Origin: Arthrinium phaeospermum
Taxonomy: Eukaryota > Ascomycota > Sordariomycetes > Amphisphaeriales > Apiosporaceae
Assembly: GCA_006503535.1 (NCBI GenBank)
Contig: QYRS01000009.1
Coordinates: forward strand, 1,054,001 to 1,118,000
Direction: 5' to 3'
DNA length: 64,000 nt
Shown here: piece by piece, positions 23,717 to 36,079 of the stretch
Layout: every line of letters starts with the position of its first letter
Position numbering within the stretch: the first letter of the stretch is position 1
Notes under the pieces: model-generated
Databases searched by the model: none
The model's input: the letters and a program-made list of their open reading frames with translations, nothing else
What the model was told of the DNA's origin: nothing
Position numbers and translations under genes: made by a program

Positions 23717-26700
23717 GGCTATACTATAACAAACAATTTCGCGTCAAGAATGAGAAGAATGTGCTTATATTTCGAGCATTATGGGTGACAAACAACCAAA
23801 AAAAATCAAAAAAATCCGCCTTGAAGCCGGTAGCGAGTGTAAATGTGTGCATTTTGGACAGTGACATTGAGACGTGGAACCCCGAAACTCCAGTCGTCGA
23901 GATCCACTGGTAATCGCTGGAACTGATTTTCCGCCCACCGGCAAGAGCGAGCTGCTTGGGTTCTTGGCTTTTCAAGGGAACCAACGACAGACAAGCTCGC
24001 ATCGTTTCGTCTGTCGCTGAAATTGCATTGCCATTGAACAATAGGAGTGAACACCATTTCCCCATATGGGAGGGACGTGGCTGCTACTGGCCTTGCTCTT
24101 GCCTGAATTGCCGGTCTGGAAGGCATAGTTGCCCCACCACTCGTTTTGCATTGCGCACAGCTGTTAGTGGCACCTGCCGCCAGGCCGACTCACCAACTGC
24201 AACTTCAAAGTGTGTACGTAACCTATGCTCGTTCGCCAACAACTCTCGTGTGTGCTGGGATATATAGACATATTGGTGACGAGTTGGATTGAATCGGCTC
24301 TGACCAGACGCGTGATATATTGTTCCCACCATACTGCACATGCATGCAATGTGAACATGGTGTACATCGTATACCAATATGGCTACATCTAGCAACCAGA
24401 TCTTATGTACATACCACGGCAACGTGGGTAATGACATCCATTCAGCCCAGTTAATGTTTATTCTGACTTGATACACGTCAAATGCTGAATAATATGGAGA
24501 AGGGTTCGGCTTCCTCTCGTGGTGTTGCGGGGGTGGTTATCGGACCGTCGCCTGAGATCATCGGCAGGGGACGCTCATCGGAATAAACAATTTACTATTG
24601 AATATTATTGCCATCACTATACGGAGTATATACCTACATATACTTACACCGGGCTATGCGTACTTGTAGACTTAATATGCTTGCTTCCCTGTTGTAATAG
24701 GGAGTGAGTCGAATGATCAAGATATAGAGGCGTGTTATTATTACCTGTTTGGCAGAGTTCGGTTTATTTCAGCGGTCGCTTGCCTTCTCAGCCCAAGATG
24801 CACCGCGATGCCAAAGATGGACCCGGCGTCGCTGTAGGGCAATGCGTTCGTTCATTCGGCCCATGATGCCTGCTCGCTCGTGACACAGCCGGATCCCGAC
24901 ATGTTTACTATGGTTTATGGAGTCATCATCGTAGATCTCATAAATCTGGTGTGCACCTGATTGTCGGGAATGGAGCCAAGACTGCCAGAGTTGACGCCAT
25001 TTGCGGGGGCTCTGTCAAACGCGGGATGACACCCATCCACCTCATGAACGATCTGGATTACAGTATCGCAAGGACATTGAATCCCCACAGCAGACAGAAT
25101 TTTGGGGGGATATGTACATCTCCCATGTGGGTTTGAAAATGTCCGTAATGATATTTTGTTACCAGCTATTGATAGGCAGGCACGTGACGGGGGAATGATA
25201 ATTGCGACGCAGTTTTTATTGGTCGACAACGCCTCAATTGAAGATAAGTATCAATTAGAAACAGCCCCGAACAAAAGACATCCCCAAAAAATTAAGGTTG
25301 CTCATTGCTGGGCCCCATGTGCGGATGGGACGGCAGAAGACCAGATGCGCATGCTTGCATCATTGTGGGTCTACAGCCGCTGCCCCAGATCCATCCCTGC
25401 TTGCGTACGCTCGCCAGTCGCATTCTGATATGCATTACAACCATACTCGGAATGAAATTGCTCGTCGATGTTGGGCAGGTTGGAGATGATGCTCCGGATC
25501 GGTGCCTGCCAGCGCATTCCTTTCTGTTGTAATCCAGCGAGCGCGCCCAAAAGGAGTCGAAAGGCTTTCATTTCAGCCAACCTGTATCGAGATCCGCCGG
25601 CGCCCCTCGGTGCCCGTGGCCGTTGCTTTGTCCTCGACGGGTTTGCGCCTCAAATGTGATAAGTCAGCCTAGTACCCAGTGGTTTTCGTGCTATGACGTA
25701 TTTGACTCGATGCAAGCAGATGAGTCCCCCTTAGCCGGAGAAGCTGTCACGTCGAAAGCCATCCATCGTTTGATGATGCCAAGGTGATAGTCCTTGGCAG
25801 GTCCATGACAGGATTTGGCTGAAAGAAAAATCGCGTCGCAATCAAACAAGCAAGCAGTGGTTCTCGTTCGCACGCGTCATCGCCAGATTGGACGACCACC
25901 AAGCACTGGAGGACCGGACGGGCCAGCAGAACGGGCCAGCAGAACGGGCCAGCTGCCCAAACCTTTCCTTGAGGCTGGGTACAAGGTAACTACATACTAC
26001 ATGTATGCAAATTGAGATGCGGTATTAGGTCACTTAACATCGCGGCAAGTAATGGTTTCAGGGTTGACGGATCAACCAAATACCATTGGTCGCAATTGTT
26101 GCTGCGACTCGAGGAATTGACCAGGCAATAAGGGCGTGTATTGTGATCGGAGTCGCATCATGTTCCAGATCCATTGATTCATTCCAACGATCCGTTGTCA
26201 TGGCTACTCGCCCTACGCAAGCAATTGATCGATTTTTTCCCTTGCCCAGCGGCAATGCAGTCGATGACGATGTCGCGCTGAGCTTGTGCTTGATTTAGCT
26301 AAAAATGGGACTTTGTGATTAGAGCGCACGCAGTCCGCTGGAAGAAATTCGCAGTCGTTGGTGAACGAAACAGCCCATGGCCCCAGGCCCAGGCCCATCT
26401 GCCTTGTCGCGGTGGTGGTGCTGTCTACTACTGTCTAGCGGAGGATCGCGGCTGGTCGCATTTACATGCCGGGACCCCTGTCGGACCACTCCAACTCCCC
26501 ATAGCGCCCATAGCTACACGCGCTACCCACCTAAGCTTGGAGGACCTGTCCCGGTTGGGAAGAAAATCACCTTCAGCTCTGTAGCGAGCTAGCTGTATCC
26601 GGAGGTGCAAGTCCATAAAACTTTCCATTGCTGGAGAGCTTCCATCGCCAATAACCTGATTTCCCACGAGGAAGGTTATGTAATCTCGCAGATTGTATGA

Positions 26701-27262
26701 TTGCTGGATAGTAGCGCGTGCTTAGCGGCCTGGATTGGGACTGTTTTCGGGCCTTGGGGGAAGCGTTGGCGCGAGGGAAGTGGGAAGATCCAGAGGAAGG
26801 CCTCGCATTGAAGTTAGCAGCCAGCAGGCGCAGAACGGCAGACGGGTCGCAAATGCCAATCCTACGATGACGTACCACAACTCAATGTTTCACGTCACCA
26901 CCAGCCAACCCATTCAACACTTGAGCGCCCTTTGGCAGAGTACATGCAGTACTTGGCACTGCACAGAAAACCTGCCGCAAGCCTTTCTCTTCCCCCTTTG
27001 GTCTCATTGAAACTTCATAAAACCTTTCTCCTCCCCAGATCCTCGCACCAGGTCCTGCTTTTTTCCCTCCCACCTAAACATCTACTAAGCAGTATTCTCT
27101 TTTTCTCGTTGTGATACCCCCCAAGCTTGCTAGCTATATACCCCCAGTCAAGCTTTAATACCACCAAAAACCCGCCCTATACCCATCAACAAACAACCCA
27201 ACCACCTCTTGGCCAACAACACACAACCACCAATTGGTACTACCCGCGAAACAATTTCCACC
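23717..27262. other. Intergenic, no gene seen
   Basis: About 3.5 kb between divergent genes. Only short frames are present. It contains a short 13-bp tandem repeat at 25919-25953 and, from about 27000 to 27262, pyrimidine-rich DNA typical of a fungal promoter and 5' UTR ahead of the gene at 27263. Confidence 0.5.
25919..25953. repeat. 13-bp tandem repeat, 2.7 copies
   Basis: Unit CGGGCCAGCAGAA occurs at 25919-25931 and 25932-25944, then a partial copy at 25945-25953. It is too short and direct to be a CRISPR-like or transposon structure. Confidence 0.85.
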
Positions 27263-29941
27263 ATGTCTGTCAACAAGCCTACAGACGTGAAGCAGAAGGA
27301 GGCCGATGTCAACCGCAAGCTGCAAATCTACGGTATCATCAACGCATTCCAGGCTGGCAAGGTGCCATCCGTATGTTCTCCCTGCTCCCAACACTTTGAA
27401 TCCTGTCCGTCTCCAAAACAAAGTTCTAACACGCGACTCGCCTACAGAATGACCAGATCGATGTCGCCCTGAACAGCTTCCTCGCTTCCAAGGCCCTCGC
27501 CAACCCCTCCAGCAAACTCTCGACAGAAGGCCGTGCGCTTGTTGGTGACTTCCGCGAAGTCGTCAACCAGGCGAAGAACTTGCTGCTGTCCAAGAACGAG
27601 GGAAACCTGTTGCAGGATTTCGTGTGGCAGACGACCCAGTTCAACCCCCAGGCCGTCAGCACGCCGGGCGTCCCCATTAACAAGGAGACCGCACAGCAGC
27701 ATGGCAACCAGGCAATGGAAGGTCTGCGCACACTTGGAACCCTGCTCATCACCAACGGACAGTTCCGCAAATTGCTCAACGATGCTACCATTCTCCTCCG
27801 CGACATGGCTGGTGATGCCGCCACCAACACCGCCAACAAGGTGCGGCCTGACGGCGATGCGCTCAACCAGATCGATAGACCTGCCCAAGACAACACTTGG
27901 CACGATGCCCCTAACATGAGCAAGGACAACGTGAAGTCTCAGCTCCACAACTTCTACAAGGGCAACCCCAAGGAGGATGCTAAGGACGCTGCCGCAGCCG
28001 GTGTCAATGCTGCTCAGCCTTCTCCGAGCGGCATCAACGACCAAGCCGGCCAGCAAGTCGCCCAGGGTACCGCTCAAGATCGTCTCCACGAGAACACTTC
28101 GGAGGCGGACCGCCAGCAGGCCGTTGAAACCAAGGCGGCAGCCAAGGAGACCGCTGCCCAGTACCGAGAGCGCACTAAGCAGTACCTTGCCAAGAAGATG
28201 CCCGAGGAGCGTCGCGAACAGACTGTCTGGCGCCTGAAGGTAAGCTCGCATCTTTGTTGCATGTCTATTACATGATTTCGCTAACCCACCGCAGAAAATG
28301 GTTCTTGAGTGCCAGCAACACCCCGACTATCAGCAGGCCATCACTACCCTGCTCGATCTCGCCGAGCAATACGGTGGCCATGCCAGGCAGGTCACTACTG
28401 GTGCTACCGGCACCGTCCAGGAAGGCCGCTCTGGTCTGGCTCAGGCCGAGGCTGACCTCAAGACTCTGATTGAGCGTTTCGCCAACGGTACCTCCAGCGA
28501 CGACCTTTGGTCTTCTATTCAGACCGTCTACGAGGACGCAGACAGGGATCCTGAGCTTAAGAACTGGTTCAAGTCTATGAACAAGTACGTCCGCCGCTGC
28601 CTCCAGGAGCAGGGCTACATCATGGAGGAGGACTCGACCAGGGAGTGGAACCGCTTGTATGACCACGGCAATTACCTCCTCCGCGATCGTTACCGCCAGC
28701 ACACCGACCGCATTGTCGACGAGATCAAGTTCCTCGGTACTCAGTTCGACGAGGACCCAATGAACAAGCGCTTTGGACAGACTCTCCAGAAGCTGTTCAA
28801 CGACCTTGGCAACGACGCCAACGGCAAGCCTACGTTCAAGCCCCACTTGATCAAGGATTTGACCGAGATTATCATCCCCTCCGCCTTTGAGAACATCGCC
28901 TACATCCCCATTCCCCGCATCGAGTTCTCCGACCCCATGATCGATGCCGTGGTGGAGAACCTTGTCCTGGAGAGTGACAACTTCATGCCCAACGTGTTTG
29001 AGATCGCTAGCGACCACTACTTCCGCTGGGGCCGCAAGAGCGTTGCCAATAAGAACAGGCAGGCTTTTGACGTCAAGGTCACTGGTATCCAGATGGACTT
29101 GCGCGATGTTAGCTACTACGTCAAGCGGAAGCAGGGATTCCCCTCCATCACCGACACTGGTGTCGCTAACCTCTTCATGGGCGGCGATGGCTTCTGCTTC
29201 CGCATGAAGCTGGCTTCGGCTGACAAGAACGACCGTCAGAACTTCTTCAAGATTGAGAAGGTCGACGTTGATGTCACCAACCTGCAGGTCAAGCTGGTCA
29301 AGTCGAACCACAAGGTCCTCTTTGGCATGTTCAAGCCCATCATGCTCAAGGTCCTTCGCCCCGCCGTGCAGAAGGTCGCCGAGAAGCAACTCAAGGAGCA
29401 GTTCAACCAGTTCGATCAGCTCATGTACCAAGTCAAGCTGGAGGCCGATCGCGCCCTTGACGAGGCCAAGGAGAACCCCGAGCAGGCTCCCAACATCTAC
29501 CAGCGCTACGTCACGGCTCTCCAGAAGCGAGCGATGCAAGGCAAGGAGAAGGCGGAGTCAGTGGCCAGCCAGACTAAGGTTAACATGGCTGTCACCAAGG
29601 AGGACAGCATCTTCCCCAACATCCAGCTTCCTGGCGGCATCAGCTCCAAGGCTACCGAGTACAAGGAGTTGGCTCGCAAGGGCGAGAAGTGGGAGAGCCC
29701 TGTCTTCTCCATTGGTCAAGCCTCCAAGAGCAAGGACCTGCCCAGCGCGCCCACAGTTACCCGCAAGGCCCACAACCTGACCAGCCAGACTGGCAGCCAC
29801 ACCAACGGCAACGCCCTGGGCAACGGCGCCTTGAGCGGGGATGGCTACTCCAACGGCAACGCGCTCAACGGTCACTCCAAGCCTTTGGACGCCACGTCGC
29901 CCCTGGGTACCAACCCCACCAGCAACACGGTGACCATCTAG
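27263..29941 (+). CDS. HAM1-like protein (DUF5923 + DUF4449)
   Basis: Exons 27263-27370, 27448-28239 and 28295-29941; 848 aa. The ATG sits in a good context (CCACCATG). Introns have GTATGT and GTAAGC donors, CTAAC branch sites and CAG acceptors, all between codons. The N-terminal two-thirds (NRKLQIYGIINAFQAGKVPS, WRLKKMVLECQQHPDYQ, HLIKDLTEIIIPSAFENIAY) and the region YIPIPRIEFSDPMIDAVVENL onward match the fungal DUF5923/DUF4449 pair, now called HAM1-like N- and C-terminal domains. The second domain looks like an amphipathic lipid-binding beta fold (alternating stretch near MDLRDVSYYVKRKQG), but that is inference. The C-terminus is low-complexity, rich in Asn, Gly and Ser. The gene is widely conserved in ascomycetes and likely housekeeping. 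Confidence 0.85.
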
Positions 29942-30623
29942 GAATGTCACGAAAATCATGATGAGGAGTGTGGACTTGATTGATTTACACTTTTTTTTTC
30001 TTTGTACGAAAACGGGGAAGGCGGGGGATGGGTGAGGGATGGACAGGTTATACCCCGGTCGCGATGCGACCATCCATGTTCATGGCAGGAAACACGATGA
30101 TACCTTTGGCTCTTTGCGCTGTCTTTTCCCTTTGTACGGCTACTTAATCAGCATCAACCTAACATGTCACAAAATGATTCCGTAACTACCTTCTGATTCT
30201 ATATTCGGTGACATGTTCGGCAATATGACAGCTGCTTATGCATGGCGCCTTTCGTACTCAATTTGTAGATGTTGTGATTGTTTTTTGAAAGGTTACACTG
30301 TTGCCTGCCATGATGTTGACTTTCATGATCACGTTTCACAATATCAATGACGCTTAGTTGTCTTTTGCAGCGATCGTCTTCAATTCTCTCTATGTACTCT
30401 TTGCATGCTTGCCCTCACATGAACTCAATTGACATTATCCTCCTATACCTTACTTCGTGCCCCTTTTCCCTCTCTTAGAGTTTTCTCTAACCCCTACCTC
30501 TCGTGTTCAAGCCCCCCCTGCTCCTTCTCCTTCTCCGTCATAATGCAGTATCAGGAAGATTGGGTGTAGCAGCGGATAGGGAACCCGAGAGGGAAGAAGC
30601 CTGGCCCCAAGCCTACGACACGT
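29942..30623. other. Intergenic, no gene seen
   Basis: 3' flanks of two convergent genes, AT-rich in places, without a supportable frame. Confidence 0.5.
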
Positions 30624-30941
30624 CTAGTTCCGCGGTGGTTGGTCCGGCTTGGGCTGCTGCGGCGGCTTGGGCGTCGGCGAGCCCGGGCGCGGCGGTCGCG
30701 GCGCGGGCTTGGGGCTGTTGCTGATGTCGTAGCCGCCGCGGCCGAGGTCGGCGAGGAAGCCGCCTTCGGTGGTGGGCGGGTCGAGGCGGCTGTGGTTCAG
30801 GAGCGGCGCGGATCTGTTGCTGTTCCCATTGCTTGCGTCCTCATCGTTGTCGGATGAGATGAGGATGATCGTGGGTGCGGCCTTGGGTTTGGGCGGGGCG
30901 GGCTTGGGGGTGCCGGTTGTGTCGTAGCTTCCTCGGCCCAT
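30624..30941 (-). CDS. Small Pro-rich protein with two GRGxYD motifs
   Basis: Single exon, 105 aa. The ATG has an almost ideal context (GCCACCATGG), which decides the start. The protein contains two similar blocks, GRGSYDTTGTPKPAP near the N-terminus and GRGGYDISNSPKPAP near residue 68. They are separated by a short hydrophobic/acidic stretch (IILISSDNDEDAS), and the end is Pro/Lys-rich. The GRGG-type repeat recalls small fungal DUF3602-like proteins, but I am not sure of membership. No signal peptide. Probably disordered and of unknown function. Real gene likelihood is moderate, resting on the start context and the internal repeat. Confidence 0.5.
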   Translation of the reverse strand: MGRGSYDTTGTPKPAPPKPKAAPTIILISSDNDEDASNGNSNRSAPLLNHSRLDPPTTEGGFLADLGRGGYDISNSPKPAPRPPRPGSPTPKPPQQPKPDQPPRN

Positions 30942-32006
30942 GGTGGCTGGTTGGAGGAGTGAGATAGATGGATAGAGAGGGTTTGGAGCAGGTGGTTATG
31001 AGTAGAATGCGTTTGAGAAGGTGGTTTTGGTTTGGGAGTGAAGGTGGTGTTGACTCAATGGCATGGTACAGTCATTCCTCTTCGGCCTGGTCATGGGTTC
31101 GTTATATAGAATCTGCGAGTGCCTGGGAGACAACAGTACATCACCCATGGTGTTTTCAATCACATTGCTTGTTCCATGCTCATCTCGTCTGTTTGCTAAA
31201 CATGAGTATTGAACTCTGGAGGGGAGGCTGTTTGACCGCATCGACCACGGTGGTATAATAAAGTTGCTATTGCGCATAAGGATGAATGAAATGGTATAGG
31301 GAAGCCCGAACAAAGCATATGTGGGTGAACAATGGCAAGGCCTGCTTGTTGCATCTCGGGATCCTGTGGTGAGATGAGACACCCCAGACTCTTTGTCCTT
31401 TCAAAGACACAATGGGGATGCTCGATGTTTGAACAGATCCCATTGGTTGCCCGACAGATCGGTGAGGATAACTCGAGTCGACCGCCTGAGAGGTTGGCTG
31501 AGATTTTCATGTGGTTTCTGTCTCGCCCCTTCGGTCCCGCCGGCGATGGTCTTTCCGTTTCAGGTTAATGTTTCTCTTTTCCCTTATTCCAACTCATACG
31601 AAGTTGCCCTAGCATAAATAGGAGGCTCATAAAGTCATGCCAAGGCAATGCCCTTCATTGAAATTCCCGCGCAACAAATCCCATCACTGCGGCAAATATT
31701 ACATATACGATGAGGTGACGAGATGGAAACAGCATCAATGAACAACATCACCGCCGAATAACAGAATAGCCACAACAGTGAAAGTTATGTGAAGCAAATG
31801 GTAATTGCGCATAAGCAACCACTATACGGAATTTGGTTGAGCGTTTCCGGTGCCTTCTGTAACCTTAACCCACAACCTGACTTTTCTCTGCTTTGGCTTG
31901 ACCTAAAGCATGCAACACGAATTATTTAAAACCAAATAATTCTGATTCTGCTCGCAAAACCGTTCTGCCATACAATTCGTTCCGCAACGCGCGACCATAC
32001 TCGACA
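30942..32006. other. Intergenic, no gene seen
   Basis: Divergent promoter space between the small Pro-rich gene and the BCS1-like gene. The short frames look non-coding. Confidence 0.5.
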
Positions 32007-33698
32007 ATGTCTACGATGAACGACTACCGGCTTTCTGCAACGGCCTTGGGGGCCTCTGCGCTTGCCGTATACGTGCTCAGCCTTCTTCGGATCACCAATT
32101 TGCTGGGACCTCGTCAAGCACAACTGTTCCTCCGCCTCCAGCAGGCCATGCTCAAGATTCCCGGCCTGTACAAGCTTGCCACGAACCACCAGCTCGCCCT
32201 CACCGCCCCTCTGTGGTTTGGCAGCGCCATCAAGGTCATCGAAGCACTCACCAACCGATACCAATGGCTCAAACACTTCGTCCTCCGGTCCTTGACGGTT
32301 TCGGTCACAGTTCCCGTCTACGATCATCTCCATCACCACGTTGAGTCGTGGATCGCGCAGAAGGAGCTGCCTAAACGCCGTTACTACGATTTCACAGCGA
32401 CGTCGGGGGGCATCGCGTTCTACGACCCGAGAACCGGCCAAACGAGGCGATCGCCGCCCAGAAAGGACAGCAAGGTATCTCTCAACCCAGTGTATCAGGA
32501 CATGCAAATCTGGGAGGGCTGGCGCCCTTTCTGGATTTACCGTGACGTGGGACGCGGCGCATCTTCCAACAACAATTCCCGGATCACGAGCCAGGACCCC
32601 AACCGCCCCTCGAGCAACGCCGGCCCCATCAAGATTCTCACTTTGGGCTATTCGACTGCCCCCATCATGAAGTTACTCGAGGCGTGCCAGAAGCTGGCCG
32701 CGGAGAAGATCCCCAATCAACCCGACGCCCCGGTCGTTACTGTATACACCCAGCCCCCCGTGACCAGGGACGACGACGGGTACTACGACGGGTACTGGGG
32801 CAGGGGCGAGACTAAGACCATGCGGCGGATCGACAGTGTCTACCTTGACGAAAAGGTCAAGTCGGAGCTCCTTAGCAAGATGCGTCGCTACTTGAACCCG
32901 CACCGTTCCCAGATGTACGCCGTTTGCTCCGTGCCCCGCCGTCTGGGCCTCTTGTTTCACGGACCCCCGGGCACAGGCAAGACGTCGCTCTCGCTGGCCC
33001 TCGCCGGCGAGTTCCAGCTGCCTCTCTACATCCTCGACGTGCCCAACCTCACCTGCGACGTGGAGCTCAAGGCCTTCTTCCGGACGCTTCCCAAGAACTG
33101 CATCGTGCTACTGGAGGACATCGACTGCGTCAGCAGCTCCGCGACGCGCGAGGCAATAACCAATACCGAAGGTCCCGAGACGAAGACGAAGTCGAAGTCC
33201 AAGTTCCCGCCGAAGTCGAGAGACGGCCTCACGCTGTCCGGCCTGCTCAACGTCATCGACGGCCCGGACTCGACCGACGGCCGCATCGTCATCATGTCGA
33301 GCAACCACGCCGAGAAGCTGGACCCGGCCCTGATCCGCCCCGGCCGCGTCGACCAGAAGATCTACCTGGGCCACGTCGACCAGAAGTGCGCCGCGACCAT
33401 GTTCCTCGCCATCTACGCCCGGTTCCGCACGGCCATACGGCAGATCCGCAAGGCGCAGCAGGAGGGGGGGCAAGATAACAACGAGTCGTCGCCTCCTCCC
33501 CCGATTGCCGAGATGACCGACGCGGAGCTGCGCCGACATGCTGTCGAGTTCGGCGCGCGCATCCCGCCGGGAACCCTTACGCCGGCCGATTTGCAGGTGC
33601 ACTTCTTTGACCATGAGGAGTCGCCCGGCGCGGCGGTGGAGGGTTTGGATCAGCTGGTGAAGGAGCGGACTGGGTCGGAGCAGCGGGAGTTGAACTGA
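32007..33698 (+). CDS. BCS1-like AAA ATPase, mitochondrial
   Basis: Uninterrupted frame of 563 aa. The N-terminus (SATALGASALAVYVLSLLRI) is a hydrophobic segment followed by the BCS1 N-terminal region (SLTVSVTVPVYDHLHHHVESW). The AAA module has Walker A GPPGTGKTS at about residue 319, Walker B IVLLEDIDCV, and the downstream sensor/Arg-finger regions VIMSSNHAEKLDPALIRPGRVDQKI. BCS1 itself translocates the folded Rieske protein across the mitochondrial inner membrane. Filamentous fungi carry many paralogues of unknown role, and the insertion between Walker B and sensor plus the non-canonical N-terminus suggest a paralogue. All catalytic motifs are intact. Confidence 0.88.
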   Translation: MSTMNDYRLSATALGASALAVYVLSLLRITNLLGPRQAQLFLRLQQAMLKIPGLYKLATNHQLALTAPLWFGSAIKVIEALTNRYQWLKHFVLRSLTVSVTVPVYDHLHHHVESWIAQKELPKRRYYDFTATSGGIAFYDPRTGQTRRSPPRKDSKVSLNPVYQDMQIWEGWRPFWIYRDVGRGASSNNNSRITSQDPNRPSSNAGPIKILTLGYSTAPIMKLLEACQKLAAEKIPNQPDAPVVTVYTQPPVTRDDDGYYDGYWGRGETKTMRRIDSVYLDEKVKSELLSKMRRYLNPHRSQMYAVCSVPRRLGLLFHGPPGTGKTSLSLALAGEFQLPLYILDVPNLTCDVELKAFFRTLPKNCIVLLEDIDCVSSSATREAITNTEGPETKTKSKSKFPPKSRDGLTLSGLLNVIDGPDSTDGRIVIMSSNHAEKLDPALIRPGRVDQKIYLGHVDQKCAATMFLAIYARFRTAIRQIRKAQQEGGQDNNESSPPPPIAEMTDAELRRHAVEFGARIPPGTLTPADLQVHFFDHEESPGAAVEGLDQLVKERTGSEQRELN

Positions 33699-34499
33699 TT
33701 CTTTGTTACTTCTTGCACAATTGTGGATAGAGTCAGGCGCCATTCTAGTACGAAGCTCCTCGGGAGCTCTGGAGATTTCGCTAGATAGGTAATTAATTGA
33801 TGCAGTAAGAATATTCTCGAACGAGCTAAACTTATTGCTCGTTATGTCTTGCTACTTATCTTATGTCTTCATATGTCTTGGACGAGTAGCAATAGTCAAT
33901 TGTCATCTCCAGGCGACAGTCAGACTCATGCCGACGCTGGCATATCTGTTGGTCTATCGAGCAGACCAGAACTTGCCCCCTTTTATCCCTTTTACCCCTT
34001 TTCAGGTCACGTGACGACTGTACTAGCCTGTTCAACGGATCTATAATAGATAAGTACCTAAGCATGCGAGGTAAACAAAGCGTCCGTGTATGACGATTAC
34101 GGCCAGCCAAGGGCTTCAATTATTGATCTGGGCTTCACTGCGGGAGTACTCACGTCTCAGGCCATGCGAAGATCATGTCTCGGCACCATACTGCCCAAAA
34201 TCCAAGTCAATCTCGCGGGTATCGAATGCTGGTGCATGTACAACGTTTGCCAAGGTTGACTGGTAATTACTGTTAATCAATCGCTGTCATTTTGACCAAT
34301 GGACTGCATCGGCTATCTCATCCCATTAATACCTACTGAATATGCTACTGTGCTACTAAAGGTGATCCAAGCTCTGGGGCAAGATGTGAATGACACGTAT
34401 TAACATGACTAAAACCAGTTCGAAAGGCAACCAAGCAGGTACATGTCACGAGCACGCTAAGCATTTGACGACAACACATTTCACTCCATTTGTCCCAAA
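33699..34499. other. Intergenic, no gene seen
   Basis: 3' flanks of convergent genes; no supportable frame. Confidence 0.5.
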
Positions 34500-36079
34500 T
34501 TATTTCCTCTCCTTCTCATCCAGGATCTCATCCACATCCGAATCCCCCTCTGTCTCCTCCTCCTGTACATATCTATCATGGGTGGGATCGCGGCGACCGT
34601 ATCCGCTCTTCATGATCAACTTCTCCCCATAAAAGAAAAGCACGAAGGGAACCGGCAGCATGATAAGGGTCGTGGCGCCGTAGCCGGCGAAGAGCACTTT
34701 GGTCGGCAGGTCCTCGGCGAACTTCAAGGCGAAGACGGGCATGAAGGCCGCGGAGAGGTAGCGCGCAAACGCCATGGCCGTGAGGGCGGTCATGGCGTGT
34801 TGTCGGGAGTATGCGTCAGAGACGTACGAGATTAAAGAGACCTGTTATGATGGAGTAAATGGTCAGCAGCAACACAAATCAAGCGGAGAATGGACCGGTG
34901 GAGCTCGTTCCGACTTACCAGGATATCCATGGTTCCCCAGGTCAGGATGACAATGCCGGTGAAAACGAGTTTGACATTCCCTCGGGCATGGACCGTAAAG
35001 CCCACAGCGAACAGTGCGGACGAAAGCATGATGCCCCCAGTTAGTGCTGGTAGGAGCCTATTCTCCATCCTGGGCTTGCCGTACGCATCTCTGGGCCCCT
35101 TCCACGCACCCAAGAAGTCCACCAGGATGTTGTAGGTCAGCGAAACCATGGCGCCAATAAGCATGCCCACAAATGCCAGGCTGGTCTGCCCAAAGGTGAA
35201 GCCGTACTTGTCCCGGAGCAGGAGGGGCCCGCTGATGAAGAACTGGAAGACGATGGCGTAGTTGAGGGCGAGGTAGAAGGAGCAGACGACGACAATGGGG
35301 TCGCGGACCAGCATCCCCAGCGGCTGCAGGACGCCGCCCCGGACCAGCTCGACGGCCGTGGCCCAGAGCACCGCGGGCCGCCACCACCCCTCCATCTCGT
35401 CATCGAGGTCCTTGTGCTGCTTCAGGATCTTGCGCGCGCACGTCTCGGGCACGAAGAGGAGCGCCCCCAGCGTCAGCGACGCGTACAGCAGCGCCGTGAT
35501 GGATAGGTAGGGCAGCCCGAAGACCTGCAGCACCACGACGCCGACGAGCCAGCCCGCGGCCGCGCCGACGTACTGCGTGAAGGCCAGGACGGCGTAGTAG
35601 GTCATGCGGCGCTCGGGCGGCCAGAGCTGCGAGAGCGTGCCCTCGGCCAGGACGATGCAGGGCCCGCCGAGCAGGCCGATAAGGAAGCGCAGCAGCAGCA
35701 GCTGGCCGACGGTGTGGGCAAAGGTCAGGCCCAGGACGACGGCGCCGTACAGCAGGAAGTAGACGAGCAGGACGGGCTTGCGGCCGAAGCGGTTCGAGAG
35801 GTAGGGCGTGTAGAGCGGCGCCGACGTCATGCCCAGGAAGGGGATGCTGAAGGAGAAGCTGGCTAGCGTCTTGGACGTCGCGAAGAGGGCCGGGACCGTG
35901 GGGACCGCCGTGCTCAGCGACGTGGTCGTGTACATGATGGTGACGACGGGGAACAGCGAGAACAGCGACGTCGCGACCTTCTTCCAAAGCGGCCACTGCC
36001 GGGGCAGCACCGGGGTACCGTCCGCGTTCTTGCAGCCATCTTCACAGATTTCCGAAAGAGGGCATTTGAGTTTTTTCAT
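34500..36079 (-). CDS. MFS transporter (DHA1-like)
   Basis: Exons 36079-34919 and 34841-34500; 500 aa. The intron has a GTAAGT donor and AACAG acceptor and lies between codons. About 12 hydrophobic helices are visible. MFS motif A appears in the loop after helix 2 as LSNRFGRKPVLL. A motif-B-like stretch is LLLRFLIGLLGGPCIVLAEG, and ERRMTYYAVL follows helix 4. The central loop carries ETCARKILKQHKDLDDEM. The C-terminus is cytoplasmic and acidic (EEETEGDSDVDEILDEKERK). The organisation fits a proton-coupled drug or polyamine exporter of the 12-helix DHA1 type, but the substrate cannot be told. It lies about 7 kb from the FAS cluster with housekeeping genes between, so I do not assign it to that cluster. 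Confidence 0.87.

Noticed and set aside
25919..25953. Tandem repeat as a CRISPR-like array
   Set aside because: Directly adjacent 13-bp copies without spacers in a eukaryotic genome.
27442..29539. Minus-strand frames of 269 and 423 codons
   Set aside because: Antisense to the HAM1-like gene, which has proper introns and a conserved protein.
34500..36079. The MFS transporter as the exporter of the FAS cluster
   Set aside because: Separated from it by a tRNA, a mitochondrial carrier and RAD54, about 7 kb of ordinary genes; no evidence for linkage.
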